A DNA stretch of 64,000 nucleotides from Massilia sp. MS-15 (GCF_020176695.1 NZ_JAIWIA010000022.1:1-64000), one strand, 5' to 3'; positions 43,374 through 53,266 are shown, counted from the stretch's first letter. Notes: a model not told the origin generated them from the sequence alone. Numbers and translations: made by a program.

Positions 43374-44084
43374 TCATTCGTAGTGGCGGGCACCGAAGAT
43401 GGCGCTGCCGATGCGCACGATGGTCGCGCCTTCGGCCACCGCGGCGGCCAGGTCGCCCGACATGCCCATCGACAGCGTGTCCAGGTCCAGGCCATCGGCG
43501 CGCAGCCGCTCGTACAGCGCGCGCAGGCGCGCAAAGGCGGCGTGCTGCCGTGCCGGGTCGCTGCTCGCTTCGGGAATCGCCATCAGGCCGCGCAGGCGCA
43601 GGTTCGGCAGGCGCGCCACTTCGCGCGCCAGGGCCGGTACATCCGCTTCGCTGGCGCCGCTCTTGCTGGTTTCGCCGCTGATGTTCACCTGCAGGCAGAT
43701 GTGGAGCGGCCCGCGCTCCGGCGGGCGCTGCTCGGACAGGCGCTGGGCGATCTTCAGGCGCTCCACCGTGTGCACCCAGTCGAAATGGGCGGCGATGGGA
43801 CGCGTTTTGTTGCTCTGGATCGGGCCGATGAAATGCCAGGCCAGTACGATGTCGGCATTGTCTGGTTGCAGGCGCGCAACTTCCTGCATCTTGTCGAGCG
43901 CTTCCTGCAGGTAGTTCTCGCCGAAGGCGCGTTGTCCGGCAGCGACCGCTTCGAGCACGGCTTCGGCCGGACACGTCTTGGAAACGGCCAGCAACTGCAC
44001 CGTCTCGCGGGGCCGTCCGCTGGCTGCGCAGGCGGCCCCGATTGTCGCTTCGACAGCTTGCAAGTTCGCAGCGATTGTGGACAT
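43374..44084 (-). CDS. yggS: YggS-family pyridoxal-phosphate homeostasis protein
   Basis: 236 residues. PLP lysine in LLAVSKTCP near residue 36; other signatures are GENYLQEALDK, WHFIGPIQSNK and GLMAIPEAS, and MGMSGDLAAAVAEGATIVRIG at the C-terminus. It binds PLP without known catalysis and buffers vitamin B6. It forms an operon with proC and is divergent from pilT across 79 bases. Confidence 0.94.
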   Translation of the reverse strand: MSTIAANLQAVEATIGAACAASGRPRETVQLLAVSKTCPAEAVLEAVAAGQRAFGENYLQEALDKMQEVARLQPDNADIVLAWHFIGPIQSNKTRPIAAHFDWVHTVERLKIAQRLSEQRPPERGPLHICLQVNISGETSKSGASEADVPALAREVARLPNLRLRGLMAIPEASSDPARQHAAFARLRALYERLRADGLDLDTLSMGMSGDLAAAVAEGATIVRIGSAIFGARHYE

Positions 44085-44163
44085 AATGATTTTCTGTAGG
44101 AAATATTTTGAGTCGGGACGAGGTCTTTCCCCGCTTTACTCACGCTAACGGGATTATAAGACA

Positions 44164-45207
44164 ATGGACATTTCGGAATTACTCGCCTTCTCGGTCAAGA
44201 ACAAGGCCTCGGACCTGCACCTCTCGGCTGGCTTGCCGCCCATGATCCGCGTCCATGGCGACGTGCGCCGCATCAACCTGCCGCCGCTGGAGCACAAGGA
44301 CGTGCACGGCATGATCTATGACATCATGAACGACGGCCAGCGCAAGCAGTACGAAGAAGTGCTGGAGTGCGACTTCTCGTTCGCGATTCCGGGCCTGGCG
44401 CGTTTCCGTGTCAACGCCTTCAACCAGGAACGCGGCGCCTCGGCGGTGCTGCGCACCATCCCGTCCAAGATCCTGTCGCTGGAAGAACTGAACGCGCCGA
44501 AGATCTTCGCCGAGCTGGCCCTGCGCCCGCGCGGCCTGGTGCTGGTGACCGGTCCTACCGGCTCCGGCAAGTCGACCACGCTGGCCGCCATGGTCAACCA
44601 CCTGAACGAGAACGAATATGGCCACATCCTCACCATCGAGGACCCGATCGAGTTCGTGCACGACTCCAAGAAGTGCCTGATCAACCAGCGCGAAGTCGGC
44701 CCGCACACCCTGTCCTTCAACAACGCGCTGCGCTCGGCGCTGCGCGAAGACCCGGATGCGATCCTGGTGGGTGAGCTGCGCGACCTGGAAACCATCCGCC
44801 TGGCGCTGTCGGCGGCGGAGACCGGCCACCTGGTGTTCGGCACCCTGCACACGTCCTCGGCGGCCAAGACCATCGACCGCATCGTCGACGTGTTCCCGGC
44901 CGAGGAAAAGGAAATGGTGCGCGCGATGCTGTCGGAATCGCTGCAGGCCGTCATCTCGCAGACCCTGCTCAAGACAAAGGATGGCTCGGGCCGCGTGGCC
45001 GCGCACGAGATCATGATCGGTACCCCGGCGATCCGCAACCTGATCCGCGAAGCGAAGATCGCGCAGATGTATTCCGCCATCCAGACCGGCAGCAATGTCG
45101 GCATGCAGACGCTCGACCAGAACCTGACCGACCTGGTACGCCGCAACGTGATCTCGAGCAGCGCCGCCCGCGCCGCCGCCAAGATCCCTGACAACTTCCC
45201 GGGTTGA
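44164..45207 (+). CDS. pilT: Type IV pilus retraction ATPase PilT
   Basis: 347 residues, standard PilT length. N-terminal PAS-like domain (about 1-95), then the RecA-like ATPase: Walker A GPTGSGKST at 130-138, acid box IEDPIEFVHDS, Walker B region AILVGELRDLETIR and His box LVFGTLHTSSAAKTIDR. The PilT C-terminal AIRNLIREAKIAQMYS is present. It powers pilus retraction and twitching. It is followed directly by pilU. Confidence 0.96.
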   Translation: MDISELLAFSVKNKASDLHLSAGLPPMIRVHGDVRRINLPPLEHKDVHGMIYDIMNDGQRKQYEEVLECDFSFAIPGLARFRVNAFNQERGASAVLRTIPSKILSLEELNAPKIFAELALRPRGLVLVTGPTGSGKSTTLAAMVNHLNENEYGHILTIEDPIEFVHDSKKCLINQREVGPHTLSFNNALRSALREDPDAILVGELRDLETIRLALSAAETGHLVFGTLHTSSAAKTIDRIVDVFPAEEKEMVRAMLSESLQAVISQTLLKTKDGSGRVAAHEIMIGTPAIRNLIREAKIAQMYSAIQTGSNVGMQTLDQNLTDLVRRNVISSSAARAAAKIPDNFPG

Positions 45208-45212
45208 GCAAG

Positions 45213-46355
45213 ATGGCGATGGAACGCGACCAGGCGACCAAGTTCATGTTCGACCTGCTGCGCCTGATGGTCAGCAAGGGCGGCTCCGACCTGTTCATCA
45301 CGGCCGGCTTCCCGCCGGCCATGAAAATCGACGGCAAGATGACGCCGGTGTCGAGCCAGGCCCTGAGCAGCGGCCACACGGCCGACCTGGCGCGCGCCAT
45401 CATGAACGACAAGCAGGCCGCCGGCTTCGAGCTGACCAAGGAATCGAACTTCGCGATCAGCCCGGGCGACCTGGGGCGCTTCCGCGTCTCGGCCTTCATG
45501 CAGATGGGCTGCGTGGGCATGGTGCTGCGCGTGATCACCACCACCATCCCGAAATTCGAGGACCTCGACCTGCCGGAAACCCTGAAGGACGTGATCATGA
45601 CCAAGCGCGGCCTGGTGATCATGGTCGGCGCCACCGGCTCCGGCAAATCGACCACGCTGGCGGCGATGGTCGGCTACCGCAACGAGAACAGCCATGGCCA
45701 CATCATCACCATCGAAGACCCGGTCGAATTCGTCCACCCGCACAAGAACTGCGTGATCACCCAGCGCGAAGTGGGCGTGGACACCGACAGCTTCGAGGCG
45801 GCGCTGAAGAACTCCCTGCGCCAGGCGCCAGACGTGATCCAGATCGGCGAGATCCGCGACCGCGAGACCATGGAACACGCGATCGCCTTTGCCGAGACCG
45901 GGCACCTGTGCCTGGCCACCCTGCACGCCAACAGTTCCAACCAGGCGCTCGACCGCATCATCAACTTCTTCCCCGAGGAGCGCCGCCAGCAGCTCTTGAT
46001 GGACCTGTCGCTGAACATGAAGGGCCTGATCTCGCAGCGCCTGATTCCGAAGAAGGAAGCCAAGGGCCGGGTGGTGGCGATGGAGATCCTGCTGAACTCT
46101 CCGCTCATCTCCGACCTGATCTTCAAGGGCGACGTGCACGAGATCAAGGAGATCATGAAGAAGTCGCGCGAGCTGGGCATGCAGACCTTCGACCAGGCCC
46201 TGTTCGACCTGTACGAGGCCGACAAGATCTCGTACGAGGATGCGCTGCGCAATGCGGACTCGGTGAACGACCTGCGCCTGAACATCAAGCTCAACAGCAA
46301 GCACGCGAAGAACCGCGATTTCTCGACCGGGATGGATCATCTGGGGATCGTCTGA
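45213..46355 (+). CDS. pilU: Type IV pilus retraction accessory ATPase PilU
   Basis: 380 residues from the ATG at 45213 (MAMERDQATK); a TTG at 45204 overlapping the pilT stop is the alternative and would give four-base coupling. Walker A is GATGSGKST, with IEDPVEFVHPH, IQIGEIRDRETM and LCLATLHANSSNQALDR. PilU helps PilT retract pili under load. Similarity to the product of 33283-34464 is obvious in all of these motifs. Confidence 0.95.
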   Translation: MAMERDQATKFMFDLLRLMVSKGGSDLFITAGFPPAMKIDGKMTPVSSQALSSGHTADLARAIMNDKQAAGFELTKESNFAISPGDLGRFRVSAFMQMGCVGMVLRVITTTIPKFEDLDLPETLKDVIMTKRGLVIMVGATGSGKSTTLAAMVGYRNENSHGHIITIEDPVEFVHPHKNCVITQREVGVDTDSFEAALKNSLRQAPDVIQIGEIRDRETMEHAIAFAETGHLCLATLHANSSNQALDRIINFFPEERRQQLLMDLSLNMKGLISQRLIPKKEAKGRVVAMEILLNSPLISDLIFKGDVHEIKEIMKKSRELGMQTFDQALFDLYEADKISYEDALRNADSVNDLRLNIKLNSKHAKNRDFSTGMDHLGIV

Positions 46356-46378
46356 AGTCGCTAGCGTTGCGTCGACGA

Positions 46379-46515
46379 AACAAATTTGAGATTTTGATAA
46401 TTAAATTATGTGCGGTATTTAACATTTAAATGCAAATTTAATTTATTAGAGTTTTATATTCATAGAATTAAATTCAAATATCCCGGTTAAATTGTAATTG
46501 AGCAATAGTTGTTTC
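46379..46515. other. Extremely AT-rich leader upstream of cheW
   Basis: Bases 46381-46500 contain only 24 G or C in 120, about 20%, in a genome of roughly 65% GC. No open frame of note lies in it. It separates pilU from cheW and must contain the cheW promoter region; a possible promoter TTGGAA, 17 bases, TATTGT lies just downstream at about 46519-46547. Such islands are often bound by H-NS-like (MvaT/Bv3F) silencers or mark past insertions; both are inference. Confidence 0.7.
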
Positions 46516-46592
46516 CACTTGGAATGATTGTCGTGGACTGATATTGTGCACTTGCGTCGGCCAACGCCGGCAATTCCACATTGAAAGTTTCC

Positions 46593-47057
46593 ATGACTAC
46601 GCAAACCACCGCTTTCGAAGCGCTCACCTTCCGGCTCGGGCAGGAAGAGTACGGCGTCGATATTCTCAAGGTCCAGGAGATCCGTGGCCAGGACCGGGTC
46701 ACCCGCATCGCCCAGTCCCCCGATTTCATCCACGGCGTCGTCAACCTGCGCGGCGTGATCGTGCCGATCGTCGACCTGCGCCGGCGTTTCGGGCTCGCCG
46801 CCGATGACACGCCGGCCACGGTCGTGATGGTGCTGAACATCGGCGGCCGAATCGTCGGCATGGTGGTCGACGGCGTGTCCGATGTGATCCGGCTCGCCCC
46901 CGGCGACATCCGCCCGGCGCCGCAGACCGGCAGCGCCTTCGACACCGAATTCCTGCTCGGCCTCGGCACCGTCGACGACCGCATGCTGATCCTGCTCGAT
47001 ATCGAGCGCCTGATGTCCTCCGATGAGCTCGGCCTGATCGAGCGCCTCGCCGCATAA
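46593..47057 (+). CDS. cheW: CheW-type chemotaxis coupling protein
   Basis: 154 residues from ATG at 46593; a TTG at 46581 is in frame. The CheW SH3-like fold is clear: [19 protein letters not shown], then [19 protein letters not shown], and [15 protein letters not shown]. It links chemoreceptors to CheA. No cheA lies nearby; the gene is paired only with the receptor gene 26 bases downstream, so the two probably feed a shared kinase elsewhere. Confidence 0.93.
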   Translation: MTTQTTAFEALTFRLGQEEYGVDILKVQEIRGQDRVTRIAQSPDFIHGVVNLRGVIVPIVDLRRRFGLAADDTPATVVMVLNIGGRIVGMVVDGVSDVIRLAPGDIRPAPQTGSAFDTEFLLGLGTVDDRMLILLDIERLMSSDELGLIERLAA

Positions 47058-47083
47058 CCCTCACCCAATACGGAGTCTCAACC

Positions 47084-48724
47084 ATGTTCAAGCACATGAA
47101 AGTCGGCACACGCCTGCTCGCGGGCTTCCTGACCCTGTCCCTCCTCGGCGGCATCGTTGCCGCCATCGGCATCTACAACATGTCGGAGATGAACGCGCGC
47201 GCCGAGCGGCTGTATACCCGCGAGACGCTCGGCATCTCCTACGTCAAGGAAGCGAACATCAACCTGATCGCCATCGGCCGCGCCCTGCGCAACGCCATGC
47301 TGGCGTCGAGCGAACAGGATCACCAGGCGGCCGCCGCCGCCATTAGCGCCGCGCGCGGCCAGGTAAAAGACAATCTCGACCGGGCACGCGGACTGTTCTT
47401 CTCGGAGGAAGGCAAGCGCATGTTCGCCGTGGTCGACCGCGGCATGCGCGAGTACGAAGCGGCCGTCGAGCAGGCGCTCCAGCTGGCGTCGGCCGAAGGG
47501 CTGCAGGAGAGCCGCGCCTCGGTCGACTTCCTGCGGGACACGGTCGCGCCCAGGTCGAATACCGTCGACAAGGGCATGACCGACCTCACCCGCATCAAGG
47601 AACGCAATGCGCAGCAGGCGGCCCAGGATGCCGCCGCCCTGTACGCGTCGAGCCGCGCGATGATGCTGATGCTGGTGCTGGGCAGCACCGTCTTCGGCAT
47701 CGGGCTCGGCGTCCTGATCACCCGCGGCCTGACGCGCCAGCTGGGCGGCGAACCGGCCTACGCGAGCGATATCGCCAGCCGCATCGCCGCGGGCGAGCTG
47801 AGCATCGATGTGGCGCTGCGCCAGGGTGACCGGACCAGCCTGCTGTTCGCCATGAAGACGATGCGCGACAGCCTGGCCCGGATCGTCGGCGAAGTCCGCA
47901 ACGGCACCGACGCCATTGCCTCGGCGTCGCGCCAGATCGCCAGCGGCAACCTCGACCTGTCCTCGCGTACCGAGGAGCAGGCCAGTTCGCTGGAAGAAAC
48001 CGCCTCGTCGATGGAAGAGCTGACCTCGACCGTCCAGCAGAACGCCGACAATGCCCGCCAGGCCAACGGCCTGGCCACCACGGCCTCGCAGGTTGCGGAG
48101 CGCGGCGGCGCCGTCGTGGCGCAGGTGGTCGATACCATGGCGTCGATCAACGACTCGTCGAAGAAGATCGTCGACATCATCGGCGTCATCGACGGCATCG
48201 CCTTCCAGACCAACATCCTGGCGTTGAACGCGGCCGTGGAAGCGGCCCGTGCCGGCGAGCAGGGCCGCGGCTTCGCCGTGGTGGCTTCCGAAGTGCGCAC
48301 CCTGGCCCAGCGCTCGGCGGCGGCAGCCAAGGAAATCAAGCTCCTGATCGACGATTCGGTGTCGAAGGTCGACGCCGGCGCCAGGCTGGTGGACCATGCC
48401 GGCGCCACCATGACCGAGATCGTCGACAGTGTGCGCCGCGTTACCGACATCATGGGCGAGATCAGCTCGGCCAGCGTGGAACAGACTTCCGGCATCGAGC
48501 AGATCAACGTGGCGGTCAGCCAGATGGACCAGGTGACCCAGCAGAACGCATCGCTGGTGGAAGAAGCCGCGGCCGCCGCCGAATCGCTGCAGGACCAGGC
48601 CAGCAAGCTGGTGCAACTGGTGTCGGTGTTCAAGCTCGACGGCGCGGCCCCGACCACCGACAGCCCTGCCCTGGGACAGCGTCCAAGCCGTTCGACACGA
48701 CAGCCGGCCATGCTCGCAGCATAA
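47084..48724 (+). CDS. Methyl-accepting chemotaxis protein
   Basis: 546 residues. Transmembrane segments at about 10-30 and 190-212 flank a four-helix-bundle type periplasmic sensor (MCP TarH-like: LARETL... style helix with [17 protein letters not shown]). A HAMP domain follows at about 212-265, and the cytoplasmic hairpin contains [20 protein letters not shown] and the highly conserved tip [20 protein letters not shown]. The last residues ([18 protein letters not shown]) lack the NWETF pentapeptide for CheR docking. Ligand unknown. Confidence 0.95.
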   Translation: MFKHMKVGTRLLAGFLTLSLLGGIVAAIGIYNMSEMNARAERLYTRETLGISYVKEANINLIAIGRALRNAMLASSEQDHQAAAAAISAARGQVKDNLDRARGLFFSEEGKRMFAVVDRGMREYEAAVEQALQLASAEGLQESRASVDFLRDTVAPRSNTVDKGMTDLTRIKERNAQQAAQDAAALYASSRAMMLMLVLGSTVFGIGLGVLITRGLTRQLGGEPAYASDIASRIAAGELSIDVALRQGDRTSLLFAMKTMRDSLARIVGEVRNGTDAIASASRQIASGNLDLSSRTEEQASSLEETASSMEELTSTVQQNADNARQANGLATTASQVAERGGAVVAQVVDTMASINDSSKKIVDIIGVIDGIAFQTNILALNAAVEAARAGEQGRGFAVVASEVRTLAQRSAAAAKEIKLLIDDSVSKVDAGARLVDHAGATMTEIVDSVRRVTDIMGEISSASVEQTSGIEQINVAVSQMDQVTQQNASLVEEAAAAAESLQDQASKLVQLVSVFKLDGAAPTTDSPALGQRPSRSTRQPAMLAA

Positions 48725-48774
48725 TTCTCAACCACAAGACTGCAAGCCCCCATGCGTTGTTAAAGGGACAGTCC

Positions 48775-49404
48775 TTGGAACACGAAAGCCACCCTCACCA
48801 CCACCCCCACGGCACCGGCATCCGCTGGCTCGACATCTCGCTGGCGGTTGCCGCCGGCATCGTGTCCCTGGTCTCGCTCTGGCTCGGCCTGCATTCGGCC
48901 CATTCGATGGAAAAGCTGGTGGCGGCCAACAGCTTTCCCTATCTCGAAATCATGCGCAACATGAGCAGCATGGACAAGGATGCGGCCACCGGGCGGTCGC
49001 ACCGGCGCGTCGAATACCTGCTGGTCAACAGTGGCATCGGCCCGGCCCGCGTGGAATGGGTCGAGCTGCGCTACAAGGACAGGCCGATGGCCGACCTGAG
49101 CGAACTGCTGGCGGCCTGCTGCGATGCGAACGCGCAGACCGACATCGGGATGAACCGGCGCGGCAACGTGGTCGGATCGCTGGTGCGGCCCGGCGACATG
49201 ATGTCCATGTTCGCCGCGGACGAGCCGGCCGTGGCCAATCCCGTGTTCGACGCCCTCCACCGCAGCATGAACGACATCGGCCTGACGGCCTGCTACTGCT
49301 CGGTGTTCGACGAGTGCTACCTGCGCAGCCGGGACGGCGTCAAGCCGAAGCAGGTCGAGCAATGCGAAGCACCGGCCAAGCCCTTTCGGCCGGACTTCAA
49401 GTAA
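48775..49404 (+). CDS. Hypothetical His-rich membrane protein with conserved cysteines
   Basis: About 209 residues from TTG at 48775, preferred because AAGGGA lies seven bases upstream; a TTG at 48757 is the other option. The N-terminus is His-rich (HESHPHHHPHG), then one transmembrane segment (about 20-42). The rest is a soluble domain with the cysteine clusters AACCDANAQ and ACYCSVFDECYL, plus a final QCEAP. The cysteines would suit metal binding or disulfides. It follows the chemoreceptor by 50 bases on the same strand. No family recognised. Confidence 0.6.
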   Translation: MEHESHPHHHPHGTGIRWLDISLAVAAGIVSLVSLWLGLHSAHSMEKLVAANSFPYLEIMRNMSSMDKDAATGRSHRRVEYLLVNSGIGPARVEWVELRYKDRPMADLSELLAACCDANAQTDIGMNRRGNVVGSLVRPGDMMSMFAADEPAVANPVFDALHRSMNDIGLTACYCSVFDECYLRSRDGVKPKQVEQCEAPAKPFRPDFK

Positions 49405-49430
49405 GCGGCGCGGCCTTGCGCGCGCGCCGC
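49405..49430. terminator. Hairpin between two convergent genes
   Basis: GCGGCGCG (49405-49412) and CGCGCCGC (49423-49430) form a perfect 8-bp stem immediately after the stop of the upstream gene, followed by a pyrimidine-rich CCTTCCCTCTCCCTT. It sits between convergent genes and may act as a terminator, though there is no uninterrupted T run. Confidence 0.45.
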
Positions 49431-49443
49431 CCTTCCCTCTCCC

Positions 49444-51810
49444 TTAGCGGCCGGGCCCGATGAAGACCGGGCCAGCGCCGCCACCGCCGTGCGGACCGGG
49501 GCCGCCCGGCCCCATGAACATCGGACGGCGTCCGCCCATGTTGCCGAAGCCGCCGAAGCGGTAGGTCAGGCCGACGTAGGCGGTGCGCCCGCTGCCGCGG
49601 CGCACGCTGTATTCGCGCAGGCGATCGGTCTCGGTAAAGGTTTCCGCCTTTTGCGAATCGAACAGGTCGTTGATGTTGAGCACCAGGCTCAGGGCCGGCG
49701 TCAGGGTGCGGCGGTAGTTGAAATCGGCTGATTGCACCGGCTTGCGGTAGCCTTCGCCGAACAGGGTCTTGCCCTGGGCATTCAGCATCAGCGCAAAGCT
49801 GTTGTTGCGGTCCATCTGGTACATGAGACGCGCGCGGCCGGTGACCGAGGTGGCGCTGCGCTTGTCGTCGCGCACCGAACCGAGCACGTCCTGTTCCGCA
49901 TAGCCGATGTTACCGTTCACCATGATCATCAGCTTCTCGGTGGCACGGCCGCTGAAGTTGAACTCGACACCGCCGGAACGCGCGCTGCCGGCGTTCTCGC
50001 GCGTGGTCAAGAGCACGTCGTTGGCCTGCAGGAAGCGGCGCTCGGAGATCAGGTCGCTGTCGCGGCGCGCATACAGGCGCACGTTGGTGTCGACCTTGCC
50101 CAGCTTGGTCTCGACGCCCAGTTCCAGCGAGTCGGTATTGGTCGGCTGCAGGTTCGGGTTGCCCGAGGACAAGTTCAGCTCGTCGATGTAGACCACGAAG
50201 GGATTCAGCTCCCCCGCGCCCGGACGGCGGATGCGGTGCGCGTAGCTCAGGCGCAGCGTGGTGTCGTCCGACAGGCCATAGGTGACGAAGGCGCTCGGGA
50301 TCACGTCGAAGTAATGGTTGCTGATGCGCTGGCCGGTGGTGACCTGGTGCATGTCCAGGTCCGCGTATTCGGCGCGCAGGCCGCCCAGCACGCCCCACTT
50401 CTCGTTGACGCGCCACTGGTAGTTGCCGTACACCGCATAGGTGGTGTCGTCCAGCTCGAAGCGGTTGGTGCGGTTGCGGTTCACGCTTTCCACGCCGCCG
50501 GCGATGTCGAAGTAGCTGTTGTCGAAGGTATTGCTGTTGCGCGCCAGCTTGTAGCCCAGCTTGATCACGCCGTGCTCGCCCGGCAGCTCGTAGTCGCCGG
50601 TGAAGTCGGCCACGCGGGTGTCGGTGAGATAGGCCTGGCGGCTGTTGGCGGCGCCGGCCAGCGGCGGGCGCACGATGTAGGTGTTGCTGGAGCGCGCATC
50701 GCGATCGCCCTCGGCGCCCGACAGGCGCAGGTCGAGCTTGAAGATCTCGCCCGGTGCATCGCCCTTGTGGTCGAGGCGGGCGCCCAGGCTGTAGTTGCGG
50801 CCCTTCGCTTCGCTCAGGCTGCGGCGCAGGTATTCGTTGTCGACCGTGCCGGCCGCGGTCACGCTGCGGTAGTTCTGCGAGGACGCGTTGTCGTTCGAAT
50901 TTTCGGAATAGCTGGCGGTGGCGCCGAGCACGTCCTTCTCGCCCAGGTTGTAGGTCATGCCGGCATTGAAGCCGGTGCCCAGGCGGCGGTCCACGCCGTC
51001 GGTCACCTGGGTGCTGGGCGCGACCGCGCCGGTGGCCGGGTCGATGCGCTCGCGGCGGCTCTCGCCGCTGTTCTCGCGTTTGTCCTCGCGCCGGAACACG
51101 GCGCCCTGCACGCTGTAGCGGCCCTGGGTGTAGCTGCCGAAGCCGGAAACGTTGTTGCGCCCTTCGGTGCCCACGTTCGCGTTCAGCACGCCGAAGCCGC
51201 CCGGGCTGCGCTCGCGCCGCATCACCAGGTTGATGATCGGGCCGCCGCCGCCTTCGTTGCCGAACTGGGCGCCCGGATTGTTGATCACCTCGACCGAATC
51301 GAGGTCGGCGGCCGGCAGCGCGGCGATCGCCGCGGCGCGGTTCTCGCCCTGCATCATGGCCGAGGGCTTGCCGTCCACCAGGATCTGCACGTTGTTGCGG
51401 CCGCGCAGGGTGACGTTGCCGTCCGCATCGACGGCCACCGAGGGCACCTTGTTCAGGGTGTCGGCCACGCTGTCGTTGGACGTCGCCGGATCGGCCTTGA
51501 CGTCATAGGTCTGGCGGTCGATGCGGTTCTGGGTGCGGGTCGCGGTGACGGTCACGGTGGACTCGACGGCCGGGGCCTGTTGCTGGGCCGACGGCTGCGC
51601 GCTGGTGGTGCTTTGCGCTTGCGGCTGGGCCTGGGCCGGGACCGCGGGCTTGGCGGCCGGCTGCTGTGCCTGTTGCTGGGGCTGTTGCCCGGCCTGCTGC
51701 TGGGGAGCCTGCTGCGCCACCGCGGCCAGCGGCATCAGCAGCGTGCCCGCGACCAGGCGGGCGATCAGGGACAGGCGGGGATGGAATTCAGGAGAACGAT
51801 TGGTGGACAT
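49444..51810 (-). CDS. TonB-dependent outer membrane receptor
   Basis: 788 residues from MSTNRSPEFH. Signal peptide (LVAGTLLMPLAAVA) followed by a Gln/Pro/Ala-rich low-complexity region of about 70 residues that contains repeated QQ, QAQ and PAQ units. The plug domain is at about 80-195 (TVTATRTQNRIDRQTYDV, then VTLRGRNNVQILVDGKPS and INLVMRRERSPGG) and a 22-strand-type barrel follows. The last barrel strand YVGLTYRFGGF is followed by a Gly/Pro/Met-rich tail rather than ending in an aromatic residue. Substrate unknown; no siderophore or sugar genes are adjacent. Confidence 0.9.
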   Translation of the reverse strand: MSTNRSPEFHPRLSLIARLVAGTLLMPLAAVAQQAPQQQAGQQPQQQAQQPAAKPAVPAQAQPQAQSTTSAQPSAQQQAPAVESTVTVTATRTQNRIDRQTYDVKADPATSNDSVADTLNKVPSVAVDADGNVTLRGRNNVQILVDGKPSAMMQGENRAAAIAALPAADLDSVEVINNPGAQFGNEGGGGPIINLVMRRERSPGGFGVLNANVGTEGRNNVSGFGSYTQGRYSVQGAVFRREDKRENSGESRRERIDPATGAVAPSTQVTDGVDRRLGTGFNAGMTYNLGEKDVLGATASYSENSNDNASSQNYRSVTAAGTVDNEYLRRSLSEAKGRNYSLGARLDHKGDAPGEIFKLDLRLSGAEGDRDARSSNTYIVRPPLAGAANSRQAYLTDTRVADFTGDYELPGEHGVIKLGYKLARNSNTFDNSYFDIAGGVESVNRNRTNRFELDDTTYAVYGNYQWRVNEKWGVLGGLRAEYADLDMHQVTTGQRISNHYFDVIPSAFVTYGLSDDTTLRLSYAHRIRRPGAGELNPFVVYIDELNLSSGNPNLQPTNTDSLELGVETKLGKVDTNVRLYARRDSDLISERRFLQANDVLLTTRENAGSARSGGVEFNFSGRATEKLMIMVNGNIGYAEQDVLGSVRDDKRSATSVTGRARLMYQMDRNNSFALMLNAQGKTLFGEGYRKPVQSADFNYRRTLTPALSLVLNINDLFDSQKAETFTETDRLREYSVRRGSGRTAYVGLTYRFGGFGNMGGRRPMFMGPGGPGPHGGGGAGPVFIGPGR

Positions 51811-51968
51811 GAAGGCTGCTCGACAGTTTGTGCATCCGTGATTGTCGCACGCGCAGATGCTTATCTGTGTAACAAAAGATAACAGGCAAGCCCTCTCGCC
51901 CCTGGAGGCATGCATACGTGTTGCGCCGTGTTGTCATACACTGTGCTTTTCAATCACGGACAGCGACC

Positions 51969-52448
51969 ATGAACGTATTCGACTTCAGCGCCACCGCGCT
52001 CGACGGCCAGCCGGTATCCCTGGACCGCTACCGCGGCAAGGTGCTCCTCATCGTCAACACCGCCAGCGCCTGCGGCTTCACGCCGCAGTACAAGGGCCTG
52101 GAAGAGCTGTACCGCCAGTACGGCGAACGCGGCCTGGTGGTGCTCGGCTTCCCCTGCAACCAGTTCGGCAAACAGGAGCCGGGCACGGAAGCGGAGATCG
52201 GCGCCTTCTGCGAAAAGAACTATGGGGTGAGCTTCCCGATGTTCGCCAAGGTCGACGTGAACGGCGAAGGCGCGCACCCGCTATTCCAGCACCTGAAGGG
52301 CGAGAAGCCGGGCGTGCTCGGCACCGAGGGCATCAAGTGGAACTTCACCAAGTTCCTGGTCGGGCGCGATGGCGAGGTGGCCAGGCGCTACGCCCCGCAG
52401 ACCAACCCGGCCGAGATCGCCGGCGACATCGAGAAGCTGCTGGGCTAG
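51969..52448 (+). CDS. Glutathione peroxidase (thiol peroxidase, Cys type)
   Basis: 159 residues from MNVFDFSATA. Peroxidatic Cys35 (NTASACGFTPQY), Gln in FPCNQFGKQEPG and Trp in IKWNFTKF form the catalytic set; Cys63 in FPCNQF is family-conserved too. It is the cysteine rather than selenocysteine form and probably uses thioredoxin. GGACAGCGACC precedes the ATG. Divergent from the TonB receptor gene. Confidence 0.94.
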   Translation: MNVFDFSATALDGQPVSLDRYRGKVLLIVNTASACGFTPQYKGLEELYRQYGERGLVVLGFPCNQFGKQEPGTEAEIGAFCEKNYGVSFPMFAKVDVNGEGAHPLFQHLKGEKPGVLGTEGIKWNFTKFLVGRDGEVARRYAPQTNPAEIAGDIEKLLG

Positions 52449-52460
52449 CAAGCGCCCCGC

Positions 52461-52775
52461 TCAGCGGGTCCTGATCCAGGCCGCCCCGTGCGTGACGCAG
52501 GCGCGGTGCACGTTCTCCAGGAAGCGGATCGCCTCGCCCTGGGCCACGCCCGGCGGCAGCAGGCCAGCCAGCGAGGCATCCCCGCTCACCCGGTCGAGCC
52601 CATGGGCGATGGCGCGCGACACCGCGCGCGCGCGCTGGCCGTCGCTGTTGTACAGCGCATCATAGACGCCGGCGGCTTCCCACACGGGCACCAGCCCCGG
52701 CGTGGTGGAATCCTCGAAGACAATGGCTGGCGGCAGGTCCTCGTCTTCGCGGATGAGCTGGAACTGGAAGCTCAC
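52461..52775 (-). CDS. Hypothetical protein
   Basis: 104 residues from a GTG codon with GGAGG nine bases upstream. The frame stays open further upstream, but that part lacks coding character. The acidic N-terminal half contains LIREDEDLPPAIVFEDSTTPG and the rest is helical with Ala/Arg. No domain recognised. It lies convergent with the glutathione peroxidase gene, twelve bases apart. Confidence 0.55.
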   Translation of the reverse strand: MSFQFQLIREDEDLPPAIVFEDSTTPGLVPVWEAAGVYDALYNSDGQRARAVSRAIAHGLDRVSGDASLAGLLPPGVAQGEAIRFLENVHRACVTHGAAWIRTR

Positions 52776-52897
52776 GGCTGCGCCTCCGGCATGGCGAAAG
52801 GAATCAGGAAGCTGAAGGGTGCTGGGACGTGCATGGAAACGCGAATCGCAATGAAAGCGCCAGTATAGCGCCGCCCGTTCCGGCACCCGGGCACCGC

Positions 52898-53266
52898 TCA
52901 CCCCGCGCCGAACGCGGCCATGTAGAGCAGTACGAAGGCAAACACGGAGATGAGCGCGTGCGCCGCCACGATGCCCTTCGGCAGCGGCTTTCCATGCAGG
53001 TGGTAATGCAGGTTCAGCACCACGCCCCCCAGCGCGCCGGCCAGGAACAGCAGCAGCGCCAGCAGCGCCGTCCCCGGCGCCGCGAGCGCGAACACCGCGT
53101 ACGCGAGCAGGGTGACGCCGGCGGCGGCCAGGAAGCCGTGGGCCATGGCGAGGGAGGAAGGCGGATTCCTGCCGCCCGAGAAGCGGATCCAGCCCATGAC
53201 GATCCCGCCGAGCGCGGCGAGGGCAAGCAGATACACCGCTACCTGCAACATCCTGATCGATTCCAT
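52898..53266 (-). CDS. Hypothetical four-helix membrane protein
   Basis: 122 residues from [10 protein letters not shown] with GGAGGA just upstream. Four hydrophobic segments are visible at about 5-25, 37-58, 60-82 and 97-117; conserved-looking His residues lie between the third and fourth ([13 protein letters not shown]) and in the second (MAHGFLAA). The pattern could suit haem or quinone contact, but I recognise no family. Between glcF and the previous gene on the same strand. Confidence 0.6.
   Translation of the reverse strand: MESIRMLQVAVYLLALAALGGIVMGWIRFSGGRNPPSSLAMAHGFLAAAGVTLLAYAVFALAAPGTALLALLLFLAGALGGVVLNLHYHLHGKPLPKGIVAAHALISVFAFVLLYMAAFGAG

Noticed and set aside
49732..51882. 716-codon open frame antisense to the TonB receptor
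   Set aside because: Low-complexity Val/Ala/His translation; the opposite strand encodes a clear receptor.
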